Source: JAAYTY01 sp964569245 (lineage in GTDB: Bacteria; Fermentibacterota; Fermentibacteria; Fermentibacterales; Fermentibacteraceae). Taken from it: a stretch of 64,000 bases of DNA. The stretch's first letter is position 1; the number at the start of each line of letters is the position of its first letter. The stretch lies in assembly GCA_964569245.1 (NCBI GenBank), contig CAZMTK010000003.1, positions 1-64,000 of the forward strand, written 5' to 3'. The notes under the pieces were generated by a model. The model was given only the letters and a program-made list of their open reading frames with translations, was not told where the DNA came from and searched no databases. Positions 51,137 to 59,546 of the stretch are shown in pieces. The translations under genes and the position numbers were made by a program.

Positions 51137-52467
51137 TCGACCTCCCATCGGTCAGCCCCGGCGTCCAGACGCATTTCGTCGTCGGTGAGCCGGGCGGCCC
51201 TCTCCAGGGCCTCCTCCGGCGACATCCTGCCGTACAGAACGATCTCGATCGCTTCGGACAGGAACTCTCTTCCATCGTACCAGGCGGTGGTCTGGGGCTC
51301 GAACCGGGCGTATTCCAGCTGGCCTATCACACGCTCGAGACCGGGGTGCCTTCCGATCTTGTCGAGGGCCTCCGGCTCCTGGAGAGCGGCCCTCACTGCG
51401 GGCAGGTATCCGCTCCCGGCGAACCACCTCGCCTGCTGCCTCGGCTCCAGGAACCATGTCGCGAACTCCCATGCGGCCGCCACTCTGCGGGGGTCGTCGG
51501 AGCGGAAGATCACGACATTCGTACCGGCTATGAAGACGGCGCGCTCGCGGCCTGCCGGCAGAGGCGCGACCCCGATCCTGAAGGTCGGAAGGCCGCTCTC
51601 GGCCTTCCTCTGCATGTCCTGGAGCAGGTAGGCGAGCGAGGTCACGGAACCCTCGACCAGACCCGCCCTCCGCTCGGAGAACGCCCTCTGGTGCTCGAAG
51701 CCGGTGGCGAGGAATACCGATCCGTCCTCGTGGACGAGCGACTCTAGGTACTCCAGCGCTTCGATCCCCATTGGGGAGTCGAAGGCCGTCTCGGTTCCGT
51801 CCTCGGAGAGGAGGCTGCCTCCCGCCTGTGCCAGAAGGCACTCGAAGGTCCATACGCTGACGGTGACGCCTGCGCCCCAGCGGTCGCCCTCGTCGAGGAG
51901 GTCGCCGTCGCCGTTGGAGTCCAGGCAGAGCCTCCTGAGGAGCTCTCTATGCTCCTCCCATGTCTCCGCCGGCGAGAGGCCCAGGCTGTCGAATAGATCG
52001 GCGTTGTAATAGACGAGAGGCACGCTCTTGTTGAAGGGCAGGCTGTACAGCCGGCCCTCGAACGTGTTGTCCCTCCGGAAGACCTCGTAGACGTCCGGCC
52101 AGACGGAATCGCGAAAAGAGGGGTCCAGGGCCATCATGGAGTCCAGAGGGACGATCGCCCCGCCTCTGATGAGCTGCGCGGTCCAGGTCTCGTAGGCCTG
52201 TGCCAGCGCAGGCGGCTCCCCCGCCATGACGCCGGCCATGATCTTCTGGCTCAGGGCCCTGTAGTTCCCCATGGACACCGGGACGACCCGGATGTCCGGG
52301 TGGGTCGCATTGAACTCCGCTATCAGGGTGTCCTCGAGGACATCGCCCAGCGGGCCGCCCATGGCGTGCCAGAACACCACCTCCACGACACCCCCGGGTT
52401 GAGTTCCGGACCGGCCGCCGCACGCGGCCAGCAGGAGCAGCAGGAGCATGACCCGGTGACGACCCAT
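51133..52467 (-). CDS. ABC-type extracellular solute-binding lipoprotein
   Basis: 444 aa. The lipoprotein signal is MGRHRV-type followed by LLLLLLAAC (Cys16). The mature protein is a family 1 solute-binding protein (VVFWHAMGGPLGDVLEDTLIAEFN at the start, AQAYETWTAQLIRGG, FIAGTNVVIFR, the usual sugar/glycerol-phosphate type). ATG at 52465-52467 has GGGAGG 3 nt upstream. No permease or ATPase gene is in the window, so it is an orphan, and its first-gene position in the surface operon is odd. The ligand is unknown. Confidence 0.85.
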   Translation of the reverse strand: MGRHRVMLLLLLLAACGGRSGTQPGGVVEVVFWHAMGGPLGDVLEDTLIAEFNATHPDIRVVPVSMGNYRALSQKIMAGVMAGEPPALAQAYETWTAQLIRGGAIVPLDSMMALDPSFRDSVWPDVYEVFRRDNTFEGRLYSLPFNKSVPLVYYNADLFDSLGLSPAETWEEHRELLRRLCLDSNGDGDLLDEGDRWGAGVTVSVWTFECLLAQAGGSLLSEDGTETAFDSPMGIEALEYLESLVHEDGSVFLATGFEHQRAFSERRAGLVEGSVTSLAYLLQDMQRKAESGLPTFRIGVAPLPAGRERAVFIAGTNVVIFRSDDPRRVAAAWEFATWFLEPRQQARWFAGSGYLPAVRAALQEPEALDKIGRHPGLERVIGQLEYARFEPQTTAWYDGREFLSEAIEIVLYGRMSPEEALERAARLTDDEMRLDAGADRWEVE

Positions 52468-52504
52468 GGGCCTCCCTGGATGGGGATCAAGGTGCCGAGC
52501 GGGG

Positions 52505-52510
52505 AATATA
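52505..52510 (-). promoter_or_regulatory. Candidate -10 of the surface operon
   Basis: TATATT on the minus strand, five of six consensus bases, 38 nt before the ATG of the solute-binding gene. No good -35 is seen 16-18 nt upstream, where the heptamer repeat lies. Confidence 0.4.
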
Positions 52511-52513
52511 GGG

Positions 52514-52562
52514 GGGCGTCGGGCGTCGGGCATCGGGCGGCAGGCGGCGGGCGGCAGGCGGA
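52514..52562. repeat. Seven-copy heptanucleotide tandem repeat
   Basis: Seven 7-nt units of consensus (G/A)GGC(G/A)(T/G)C: GGGCGTC twice, GGGCATC, GGGCGGC, AGGCGGC, GGGCGGC and AGGCGGA. They occupy the spacer exactly where the -35 and upstream elements of the operon promoter should be, so a change in copy number would shift promoter spacing. Confidence 0.75.
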
Positions 52563-52602
52563 AGCAAGGCACCAGGGGGGGGGAGGGGCGAATGGAATCG
52601 AA

Positions 52603-52810
52603 GCTGCCCGGCATGCATTAAGGCACTTCGTGCAGCGTGTGATGCCGGTGGAATCGATGCTGCGGCCGGAAATCGCGCACATCGCGCGATCTTCCGCCGG
52701 GTGCCCGCAGCATGGCTGCACGGCATTCATGACAGCACTTCGTGCCGCGTGTCATGCCGGTGGAATCGATGCTACGGCTGCAACCGCGCTCCTCGCGCGA
52801 TTGCAGCCGT
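52603..52810. repeat. Two direct repeats (112-bp period) each ending in a hairpin
   Basis: Copy A (52603-52699) and copy B (52715-52810) share a 40-nt core around GCACTTCGTGC and ATGCCGGTGGAATCGATGCT with few differences, and each ends in a long hairpin (52663-52699 and 52774-52810). The stem sequences differ but still pair in both (CGGC..GGAA/TTCC..GCCG versus ACGGCTGCAA/TTGCAGCCGT), as if structure is conserved. A partial GGAATCGA unit at 52594-52601 suggests a third, degraded copy. Copy B's hairpin lies 4 nt past the fmdB-like stop and probably serves as its terminator. Possibly a REP-like element or structured RNA. Confidence 0.7.
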
Positions 52811-52813
52811 ACG

Positions 52814-53092
52814 CTACTTGCCGCAGCAGCAGCCGCCGGAGCAGGTGTGACCGCCCGAGTCGTCGGAGGGTTTCGCGGACTCGCACGAGCCCTTCCCCTC
52901 GGGGCACGAGCCCTTGCGGTAGTCGGTGGCGTGGAAGCCAGCACCCTTGAAGATGATCCCCGATCCCGTGCCTATCAGTCTCCTGACGGCACCTCCGCAG
53001 GACGGACACGCGGAGAGGGGTGCATCGGTCATCTGCTGGAAATGCTCGAACCTGTGCCCGCAACTCGTGCACTCGTAATCATATGTGGGCAT
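52814..53092 (-). CDS. FmdB-type zinc-ribbon protein
   Basis: 92 aa. The FmdB-type opening MPTYDYECTSCGHRFEHFQ is followed by CPSCGG, giving two CxxC pairs for one zinc. The tail is Cys-rich (CSGGCCCGK), unlike most relatives, and may bind a second metal. Role is a presumed regulator. ATG chosen at 53090-53092, with GGAGG 4 nt upstream; the adjacent ATG at 53095 would add one Met. Terminated by the repeat hairpin just downstream. Confidence 0.85.
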   Translation of the reverse strand: MPTYDYECTSCGHRFEHFQQMTDAPLSACPSCGGAVRRLIGTGSGIIFKGAGFHATDYRKGSCPEGKGSCESAKPSDDSGGHTCSGGCCCGK

Positions 53093-53220
53093 CATGCCTC
53101 CGGTTTCGTTTCGCGCCAGGCAGTGCCGCCAAGTCGTTCGGATGTCGGTCTGGCCTGGAGCCATCTGCACGCATTGCAATCCGAGACGAGCAACATTCGA
53201 GCCAGGAGAACGGATCTTCC

Positions 53221-53243
53221 ATTCGATTGCAGCACAATCGAAT
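53221..53243 (-). terminator. Hairpin after the flippase-like gene
   Basis: A perfect 9-bp stem (ATTCGATTG/CAATCGAAT) with a 5-nt loop, about 54 nt past the stop at 53297. It is AT-rich unlike the other hairpins here and lacks a T-run. The 204-nt spacer before the fmdB-like gene otherwise shows nothing clear. Confidence 0.5.
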
Positions 53244-53296
53244 GCATATCGAGCTCCTGTCTGTCGAGTATCTGGGCGGCCAGCCTGGCGCGCCCG

Positions 53297-54289
53297 TCAG
53301 CTCTCGTCCGCCACCTCCAGCGGTCGCACCCCCTCGTGAACCGCCGCCGCGATGCCTGCCGCAATGACCGGCAGGAACTGGGTGGCATGGAAGAGCAGGG
53401 CCAGGACCATCGCCTGTTCGGTAGTCAGCTCGGTCACTGCGGGGAGCGCAGCCGCGAGAGCGGCATGGACCGTCCCGGTGCCTGCGGGCGTCGGAACCAG
53501 CATGCCGAAGGCCGCCAGGACGAGGACTATCACAGGATAGTGCCATGCCAGGGGCAGTTCGAGCGCCGCGAACACCGGATATATCGACACCACGAGGCTT
53601 CCCCATACCCCCGCCGAGGTCAGTGCCAGGAAGAGGACCTCTCTTCCGCTCCGGATAGTCGCGAGACCGTCGGAAAAAGACAGGAGCAGGCTCTCCAGCT
53701 TCGCCGCTGGGCGCCTCAGGCCGGCCCGGGCAAGGGGCCTTGCGGCGGCGCGGGCGGCGGCGCCGCGCCATCTGTGCAGCGCCAGTGCGAAAAGGAGCAT
53801 GAAGACGTACATGGCGCTGGCAGCGACGAGCCCGAGCCTGACGCCGGTGCCCAGGCCGGACCAGAGCCCTGCGATGCAGCCCAGCGTCATAGCCGTCAGG
53901 GTCAGCCCGTCGAAGATCCTGTCGAGAACAACGGTGCCCAGCACTGAGGCCTTCGGCAAGCCGGTGCGCCGAGACAGAAGAAGAACGCGCACTATCTCGC
54001 CGGCCCTGGCGGGAAGGATCGAGTTCACCATGAAGCCTGCGAGAAGGGGGCTGGACGCATCACGGAAGCTGACGGCCCTGATCGGTCTCAGCAGGACGGT
54101 CCAACGCAGAATCCTGAAAGCGTAGCTCGCGGCGAGCGGAAGCAGGACCACCGGCAGCCAACCCCAGCGAGCGCCCTCCAGGAGGTCGAGCAGCTCCCCG
54201 GGAGGGACCCTGCGGTAGGTCAGCCACATCGCCAGTCCGGCCAGAGCCAGGCCGGTCGAGAGCTGGAGGAGAGTCCTGCCCCTCCTCAT
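53297..54289 (-). CDS. Flippase-like (MprF/YbhN-type) integral membrane protein
   Basis: 330 aa with about eight helices. Typical elements are LRWTVLLRPIRAVSFRDASS and NSILPARAGEIVRVLLLSRR (about 50-100), and TPAGTGTVHAALAAAL (about 265-280). This family moves lipid-linked sugars or lysyl-lipids across membranes. The ATG (54287-54289) overlaps the gmhA stop by 4 nt, matching an envelope-sugar role with the neighbours upstream. Confidence 0.85.
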   Translation of the reverse strand: MRRGRTLLQLSTGLALAGLAMWLTYRRVPPGELLDLLEGARWGWLPVVLLPLAASYAFRILRWTVLLRPIRAVSFRDASSPLLAGFMVNSILPARAGEIVRVLLLSRRTGLPKASVLGTVVLDRIFDGLTLTAMTLGCIAGLWSGLGTGVRLGLVAASAMYVFMLLFALALHRWRGAAARAAARPLARAGLRRPAAKLESLLLSFSDGLATIRSGREVLFLALTSAGVWGSLVVSIYPVFAALELPLAWHYPVIVLVLAAFGMLVPTPAGTGTVHAALAAALPAVTELTTEQAMVLALLFHATQFLPVIAAGIAAAVHEGVRPLEVADES

Positions 54290-54846
54290 GCGCTGCGGAC
54301 CGAGTTCTCCACGGCCAGGCACAGTGCGTGCCCGGCGGCCAGGAGGACCTCCTGAACATGGCCGGGGAAGCCGGAGGGGGCGACCACTGCCGCATCGGCC
54401 GATGCGGCGAATCCCGCACCTCTCTCTCCGGTCATGGCGATCACCTTCATGCCGGCCGAGCGGGCCGATTCGACAGCCCGCAGAACGCAGGGAGAGGATC
54501 CGCTCGTTGAGATTGCTACGAGCACGTCGCCCGTCCGCCCGAGAGCCTCGATCTGCCTCGCGAACACGAGGTCGTATCCGAAGTCGTTCGCCACTGCGGT
54601 CAGGACTGCGGTGTCGGCGGTGAGAGCCAGAGCCCTGATGGGATTCCTGTCCCGGCTGAACCGTCCCACCAGCTCCGCTGCGAGGTGCATCGAGTCGGCC
54701 GCGCTGCCCCCGTTCCCGCAGAAGAAGATGGTTCCTCCGGACAGGATCGATTCCGAGCAGATTCCCGCGGCCCTCTCCAGCTCCCCGGCATCAAGCGATG
54801 CCATGGCGGCAGCCGCCGCCGACAGGTAGTCTCCGATCTCACCCAT
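54286..54846 (-). CDS. gmhA: SIS-domain phosphoheptose isomerase
   Basis: 186 aa, normal length. The SIS sugar-phosphate fold shows FFCGNGGSAADSMHLAAEL (about 40-58), ISTSGSSPCVLRA (about 112-124) and a C-terminal His (GHALCLAVE). It makes D-glycero-manno-heptose 7-phosphate for LPS heptose. The rest of the heptose pathway is not seen. It overlaps the reductase upstream by 8 nt. Confidence 0.85.
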   Translation of the reverse strand: MGEIGDYLSAAAAAMASLDAGELERAAGICSESILSGGTIFFCGNGGSAADSMHLAAELVGRFSRDRNPIRALALTADTAVLTAVANDFGYDLVFARQIEALGRTGDVLVAISTSGSSPCVLRAVESARSAGMKVIAMTGERGAGFAASADAAVVAPSGFPGHVQEVLLAAGHALCLAVENSVRSA

Positions 54847-55645
54847 GGTTTCGCCTCCAGCGCTTCAGAGCATCGTGACGGGACGGCAGAACATAGCCTC
54901 TGGAGGTTCCCAGTGCGGAGTAGCGTGGCCTGCGGGCCGGAAGCCGGAGGTCCTCCCACCGCACGGGGATCGGATCATCCATGCTCCCGGCGCGGAGCTC
55001 CGAGGCGAGTTCGAACGGAGAGACCTCCCCAGGGTTTGCAAGGTGGTACAGACCCCTGCCGCCGTCGCGGATGATTGCAAGCACGGCATCAACGAGGTCC
55101 GGAGCGTACGTGATGCATGCCTTCTGGTCGGTGACGGCGCGTACCGGGCCTCGACTGGACGGACTTCCGGCGAGATACGGCACGATGCCTCTGTCCCCGG
55201 AGAAGAGCCAGGAGGTCCTGACTACCAGGGAGCTCCCGGTACGGAGCGCGAGAGCCTCGCCCTGGAGCTTGCTCCTGGCATAGGTGTTCGCGGGGGAGGT
55301 CGGATCCGTCTCGAGCCACGGAGAGGAGCCGGGGCCGTAGAAGGAGTGATCGGTGCCGAAGGTGACCAGCACAGGGGACACCGAGGCCAGAACGCCGACA
55401 GCGTCCCTGTGCAGAGCGTAAGCGGCGGCCGGGTGCTTCTCGCAGCCGTCCACATCGGTCATGGCGGCGCAGTTGATCACCACGCCGGCGCCGGAGGACT
55501 TCACCGCGGAGCGCACCGCCTCGCTGTCGCCGAGGAGGTCCAGCTCCGGCAGATCGAGACCTGCTGCGGAGTCGCACAGGGCCGACATGAAGTGCCTGCC
55601 CAGAAGCCCGGTTGAACCGATCACGAGGAACCCGGGGCGGCTCAC
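54839..55645 (-). CDS. RmlD-like dTDP-4-dehydrorhamnose reductase
   Basis: 268 aa. Rossmann motif VIGSTGLLGRHF (about 8-19) and the YARSK catalytic pair (about 122-126), with DGCEKHPAAAYALH, are typical of RmlD/extended SDR. Start GTG at 55643-55645 overlaps the upstream stop by 4 nt. It probably makes a deoxysugar for surface polysaccharide. It could be another NAD-dependent sugar reductase of the family. Confidence 0.75.
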   Translation of the reverse strand: MSRPGFLVIGSTGLLGRHFMSALCDSAAGLDLPELDLLGDSEAVRSAVKSSGAGVVINCAAMTDVDGCEKHPAAAYALHRDAVGVLASVSPVLVTFGTDHSFYGPGSSPWLETDPTSPANTYARSKLQGEALALRTGSSLVVRTSWLFSGDRGIVPYLAGSPSSRGPVRAVTDQKACITYAPDLVDAVLAIIRDGGRGLYHLANPGEVSPFELASELRAGSMDDPIPVRWEDLRLPARRPRYSALGTSRGYVLPSRHDALKRWRRNHG

Positions 55646-56382
55646 TGCAGGGCCTCGCGAAGGAGAACGGGCTCCTTGCCCTCGACCACCGCAGAGGGAT
55701 TGGCCCGGCAGAGGACATCCCAGGCTCTCCTTCCGGAAAGAGCCTCTATCTCTTCCCTGCACTCGGTCAGCATGGCGTCGCCGGGATGGTGGCAGTCGCT
55801 GGCGAGGACATGGCAGAGGCCCTCCCGGAGCAGGCTCTCAGCAGTGAGCCTGACAGCGCCCGAGGGGCTCCGCAGGCTGCGCAGGCTTATCTGCAGCGCT
55901 GTCCCGGACGAGGCCAGTGAGGAGACGGCGGAGATCCTCCTCTGGACGAAGCGATACCTCTCGGGGTGCGCCAGCATGAGCGTGAATCCGTGTCTCGCGA
56001 GGCGGCCCAGCATCAGGGCGGCGATCATCCCCGGCACTCGCGGCGGGAGCTCTACCAGCAGGCGGTTCGTCCCAGGGAAGCACATGAACGAGAGCTCGGG
56101 CGGGACCGGAGAGACCGCATCGAGAAGGATCTCCGGCGCCAGTCCCACCCTCATCCCCCCCGCGGCCTTCTCCACGACTGCAGAGTATTCGTCCATCCTC
56201 GCATGAACGGGCGAGGACTGAGTGGCGCAGGTCGAGAACCTTACGTGAGGCGAGGCGAAGCACATCGCGCCGCTCCCCAGAGCGCCAGCTAGCATTCCGA
56301 GGAGAGCCTCGGCCTCGTCCCATCCGCCGGGACCGTCGTCTATGAGCGGCAGCAGATGGCAGTGGGCGTCAACGATCCTCAA
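55642..56382 (-). CDS. CpsB/CapC-like metal-dependent hydrolase
   Basis: 246 aa. It opens with IVDAHCHLLPLIDDGPGGWDEA, the metal-binding N-terminus of PHP/CpsB-type tyrosine phosphatases that regulate capsule assembly. Further metal ligands fit: HPERYRFVQ (about 140), and SDCHHPGD (about 200). The start is TTG at 56380-56382 with GGAGGT just 3 nt upstream; no ATG is in frame. No matching tyrosine kinase (Wzc-type) is in the window. Confidence 0.75.
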   Translation of the reverse strand: MRIVDAHCHLLPLIDDGPGGWDEAEALLGMLAGALGSGAMCFASPHVRFSTCATQSSPVHARMDEYSAVVEKAAGGMRVGLAPEILLDAVSPVPPELSFMCFPGTNRLLVELPPRVPGMIAALMLGRLARHGFTLMLAHPERYRFVQRRISAVSSLASSGTALQISLRSLRSPSGAVRLTAESLLREGLCHVLASDCHHPGDAMLTECREEIEALSGRRAWDVLCRANPSAVVEGKEPVLLREALQ

Positions 56383-56441
56383 GCTACCTCCATGTCCGGC
56401 CGGTCTGCGCACTGCAGAGGGACGCCCCCCGGGGAATCATA

Positions 56442-57065
56442 TCACGGCGCAGACGGCCTCGCGAAGGCGGGAAGAGGCTCCTGGGGGACGAGGACCAGGT
56501 CTCTGCGGCCGCCCTTGACGCAGTCCACCCTTACGAGCACTGCCGGAGCCCCGGGCGTCCCCCACGGGTGAACGACGGGAGAGCCGAGGCCGAAGGCATC
56601 CAGAGCTCTGAGCAGCATCGCCAGCCCTGACGGCCTTGCGAGCATCCTCAGCACGCCGCCCGTTTCGAGGAGGTGTTCCGCGGCTCTGACGAACCGGGCC
56701 GGGCCGAAGGAGTCTGGAGCGATCCTTGCCTCGCGTCTCGCCCCGTCCGCCGGGTTGCGGTTTGCGCCGGGCCGTCCGTAGGGGGGGTTGCAGATGACCA
56801 GTCCCGCGCATCCGGCGGAGAAGTCCGACGGAACGCATGCCGCATCGCAGCAGGCGAACATGAACGACGAATCCGCCGACCTTCCGGCCGCTGCTGAGGC
56901 CTTTCGGAGAAGGCTCCGGTTCGTGTCTATGCAGACCCAGGCACGGCCCGGACAGAGAGCAGCAGCCTCGAACGCAGCATGGCCGGCGCCGGAGCAGAGG
57001 TCGAAGGCCAGCCCTCTCCATCCCTGCCGGAGGCCGTCCACCAGAGCCAGGGTGTCCGAGGTCAT
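56442..57065 (-). CDS. N6-adenine-type methyltransferase (TrmN6-like)
   Basis: 207 aa. The SAM-binding DLCSGAGHAAFEAAAL (about 22-37) and catalytic NPPY (about 93-96) motifs are present, as in tRNA1(Val) A37 N6-methyltransferase and related RNA/protein methyltransferases. Usual relatives have about 25 more N-terminal residues, so the start may be misplaced; SD before the ATG is weak. 31 nt after the lipoprotein stop. Confidence 0.75.
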   Translation of the reverse strand: MTSDTLALVDGLRQGWRGLAFDLCSGAGHAAFEAAALCPGRAWVCIDTNRSLLRKASAAAGRSADSSFMFACCDAACVPSDFSAGCAGLVICNPPYGRPGANRNPADGARREARIAPDSFGPARFVRAAEHLLETGGVLRMLARPSGLAMLLRALDAFGLGSPVVHPWGTPGAPAVLVRVDCVKGGRRDLVLVPQEPLPAFARPSAP

Positions 57066-57096
57066 GTCCGGCGGGACGTCGGCTTCCAGGGTCGGG

Positions 57097-57729
57097 TCAG
57101 CGATAGGAGGCCTTCGCGTAGCCCCAGGTGTACTCCTCGCCGGGCGAGTAGTCGCCGGGTCTGAAGTCTTCCCAGAGCGAGACGGCCCACGTGGCTGTGG
57201 AGCTCTCCTTCAGCGTGATCCTGGCCCTCCCCCTGAGCGGGCTCTCCCACTCGGCGAAGCCGCTTCCCACGATGACGATCTCGTAGTCGCGCCAGATCGT
57301 CGCGCTGTCCGCCGGCGCCGGGGGATCGGGGTAGCCCTCGACGAACGAGAAATCCACGACGATCACGCTGTCCTCGGCGGCCACCTGGGCGAAGAGGTTC
57401 GTGATCGTGTTCTGCTCGTCGGCGTAGTCCCATGAGGAGAAGTCCAGGAAGCCCCCGAACTCGACGCTGTCGGCGACGTCGGGGACGAAGACGAACGACG
57501 TGTCCAGCGAGGTCATGTACAGGGTGATGGATCGCGCCTCCAGAGAGCCGTCGATGTTGTTGACGACGATCCAGGGAGCTGACGGATACTGCCAGAACGA
57601 CCCCTCGCCGCCGGGATCCTCGGGAGTCCTCGGTTCGAATATCGAGCAGGCGCACGCTATCGCGGCGGCGGCCAGGACGACGAGTCTCCGGTCCGGGCAA
57701 GGGGTCTCAATCGGGGTGGCGATCGTCAT
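57097..57729 (-). CDS. Small lipoprotein, unknown function
   Basis: 210 aa. N-terminal signal with a lipobox-like IACAC (residues about 24-28), then a mature domain of about 180 residues with beta-rich, acidic pattern (VVNNIDGSLEARSITLYMTS, WAVSLWEDFRPGDYSPGEEY). ATG overlaps the barrel gene's stop by 4 nt, so it is co-translated with the outer-membrane protein and probably acts with it at the outer membrane. No family recognised. Confidence 0.65.
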   Translation of the reverse strand: MTIATPIETPCPDRRLVVLAAAAIACACSIFEPRTPEDPGGEGSFWQYPSAPWIVVNNIDGSLEARSITLYMTSLDTSFVFVPDVADSVEFGGFLDFSSWDYADEQNTITNLFAQVAAEDSVIVVDFSFVEGYPDPPAPADSATIWRDYEIVIVGSGFAEWESPLRGRARITLKESSTATWAVSLWEDFRPGDYSPGEEYTWGYAKASYR

Positions 57730-59546
57730 GGCACGTAGTCGAAGCCGACGGAGGCCTTCCAGTAGCTCGGCCTGCCGTCGGAATAGAAGGTTCTCGTGAT
57801 CTGCAGAGCGAGGGCTCCCTTTCCCACGTTCATTCTCGACCTCAGGCCGAAATGGTGGAGGTGCTCCTCCAGGCTGGGGGCGGAGCTTCCGAGGAAGTCG
57901 CGGACGGAATACTCGTATGAATAGCTGGGCGTTACTCCGATCCCGCTCCCGATGTGGAACCCAGTGTCGAGAGTCAGCATGCTGTTCGCGCTCTGCTCGT
58001 AGGGGCCGTACAGCTTGCCGTCGAGCGTGCCCTGGTCCTGCAGCCTCAGCCTGTGGCTGACGCCGAGCGAGGTCGAGTCGGACGAGAGGCGGCCCAGCCT
58101 CAGCTGCGAGTCCAGCCTCCTGAACAGCAGGTCGTTACCCGAGAAGCTGCTCTCGGGGAATCTGAACGTAGTGTAGTCCGCGCTGAGGCGCACTTCGTGA
58201 TCGATCTCCCAGCCCCCGCCGAGATCGTACCGATACCCGGGGGAGAGGCTGTATGTGGACGAGGTCTTGCTGTTGCCCGACTGCTCCGCGCGGAGGTAGA
58301 CCGATTCGACCCGCTGGCCCTGCACCTGGCCCCTGACGACGAGCCTCCCGGTGAAGGGCATCTCGACGGCCAGGGAGAGGAGCTGCCTCTGCTCGTCCCT
58401 GTCGCTGTTGTCCTCGTACACGAAGCCGAACTGGTCCTCCCACGTTCCCTCGCTGTCGAACCTGTAGAGCTGGATGCTCCTCTCGAAGGTGACCCTCGAA
58501 TCCCCGGGAGTGTAGGAGACCCGGGCGGAGAACAGCCTGTCGTCAGACACGTCGTAGACCTCGAAGACCTCGGGCACGCCCGGCGAGGTCCTCTTCCTGT
58601 CGTTCCTGTCGAACGAGCGAGCAAGGGTGAACTCCAGGTCCAGGTCGTCCATCATGCTCCACAGGAGCCTGCCGGAGATCCCGCGAGCCCTCTCCAGCCT
58701 GTCCCTGGGGTCGCCGGCGACCGTCGTGTCGGCCGGATTGTCCCAGTAGCGGTTGTTCCAGGACCAGTCTGTCGAGACCTGGAGACTGAGGTTCTCCATC
58801 AGCGCAGGGGTCGTGATCGTGAGGCTGTGGCTCCAGTCCTGCTCGCGATGGCTGTACTGGGAGTCGGCGTAGGACGTGAAAACCCGCGTCGCTCCGGCTG
58901 TAGCCTCGAGGGAGCCCCCTTCGAACCCCTCGGGGAACAGGTAGGTCATCCGAAGCACCAGGTCGTCGCTTCCGGTGTCGAACTGGCGCCCGAGCGTGCG
59001 GTGCTCTCCGAGCGAGAGGCTCGTGCTCAGCCTGCTGAACACGCTCCTGCTCAGGCTGACAGAGGCGTTCCTCACCCCGCCCTCGTCGTGGCCGGAGACG
59101 GTCGAGTCCCCCGATACGTTCTCGTAGTCCAGGAAGTGCGAGCCCAGCCCGATCTCGGTGCTGATCCACTGCGCCGGGCGGAACCGGACCTCCCCGGTGG
59201 CGGTGTTGTCCACCTGGTCGAGTATCGTCTCGCCGAAACGCTCCTCAGTCTGGATCGTGCGTGCGAGACTGGTGGCGATCTCGACGGATCTCGAAGGGGT
59301 CCAGCTTATCCAGGCTCTTCCGCTGCGGTTGTCGAGGAACCTGTCGAGGTCGTCGCTCCTGTCGGCGGAGAAGGTGGTGTTCACGTTCATTGCGATCTCG
59401 CCGGAGAGCTGCTGGGTGAGGAAGAGCGTGTTCGTGAGCCTCCTGGTGTTCTTGTACTGGTCAAGCGCCAGCGAGTAGGTGAGGTCGTAGGCCGGGACCG
59501 GCGCAGCCAGGGCGGCGAGAGCCGCAGCGATCAGAAGCCGCTTCAC
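57726..59546 (-). CDS. Large outer-membrane barrel protein, unknown
   Basis: 606 aa with a signal peptide (1-19). The whole mature part is amphipathic strands with Asp/Arg/Tyr-rich loops (NKNTRRLTNT-like, LDRFLDNRSGRAWISW, HFGLRSRMNVG), ending in FDYVP. It has no plug, so it is a plain barrel of perhaps 20 or more strands. The GTG start (59544-59546) overlaps the ksgA stop by 4 nt. Its pairing with the lipoprotein resembles other barrel-lipoprotein pairs such as export systems, but the function is unknown. Confidence 0.7.
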   Translation of the reverse strand: MKRLLIAAALAALAAPVPAYDLTYSLALDQYKNTRRLTNTLFLTQQLSGEIAMNVNTTFSADRSDDLDRFLDNRSGRAWISWTPSRSVEIATSLARTIQTEERFGETILDQVDNTATGEVRFRPAQWISTEIGLGSHFLDYENVSGDSTVSGHDEGGVRNASVSLSRSVFSRLSTSLSLGEHRTLGRQFDTGSDDLVLRMTYLFPEGFEGGSLEATAGATRVFTSYADSQYSHREQDWSHSLTITTPALMENLSLQVSTDWSWNNRYWDNPADTTVAGDPRDRLERARGISGRLLWSMMDDLDLEFTLARSFDRNDRKRTSPGVPEVFEVYDVSDDRLFSARVSYTPGDSRVTFERSIQLYRFDSEGTWEDQFGFVYEDNSDRDEQRQLLSLAVEMPFTGRLVVRGQVQGQRVESVYLRAEQSGNSKTSSTYSLSPGYRYDLGGGWEIDHEVRLSADYTTFRFPESSFSGNDLLFRRLDSQLRLGRLSSDSTSLGVSHRLRLQDQGTLDGKLYGPYEQSANSMLTLDTGFHIGSGIGVTPSYSYEYSVRDFLGSSAPSLEEHLHHFGLRSRMNVGKGALALQITRTFYSDGRPSYWKASVGFDYVP

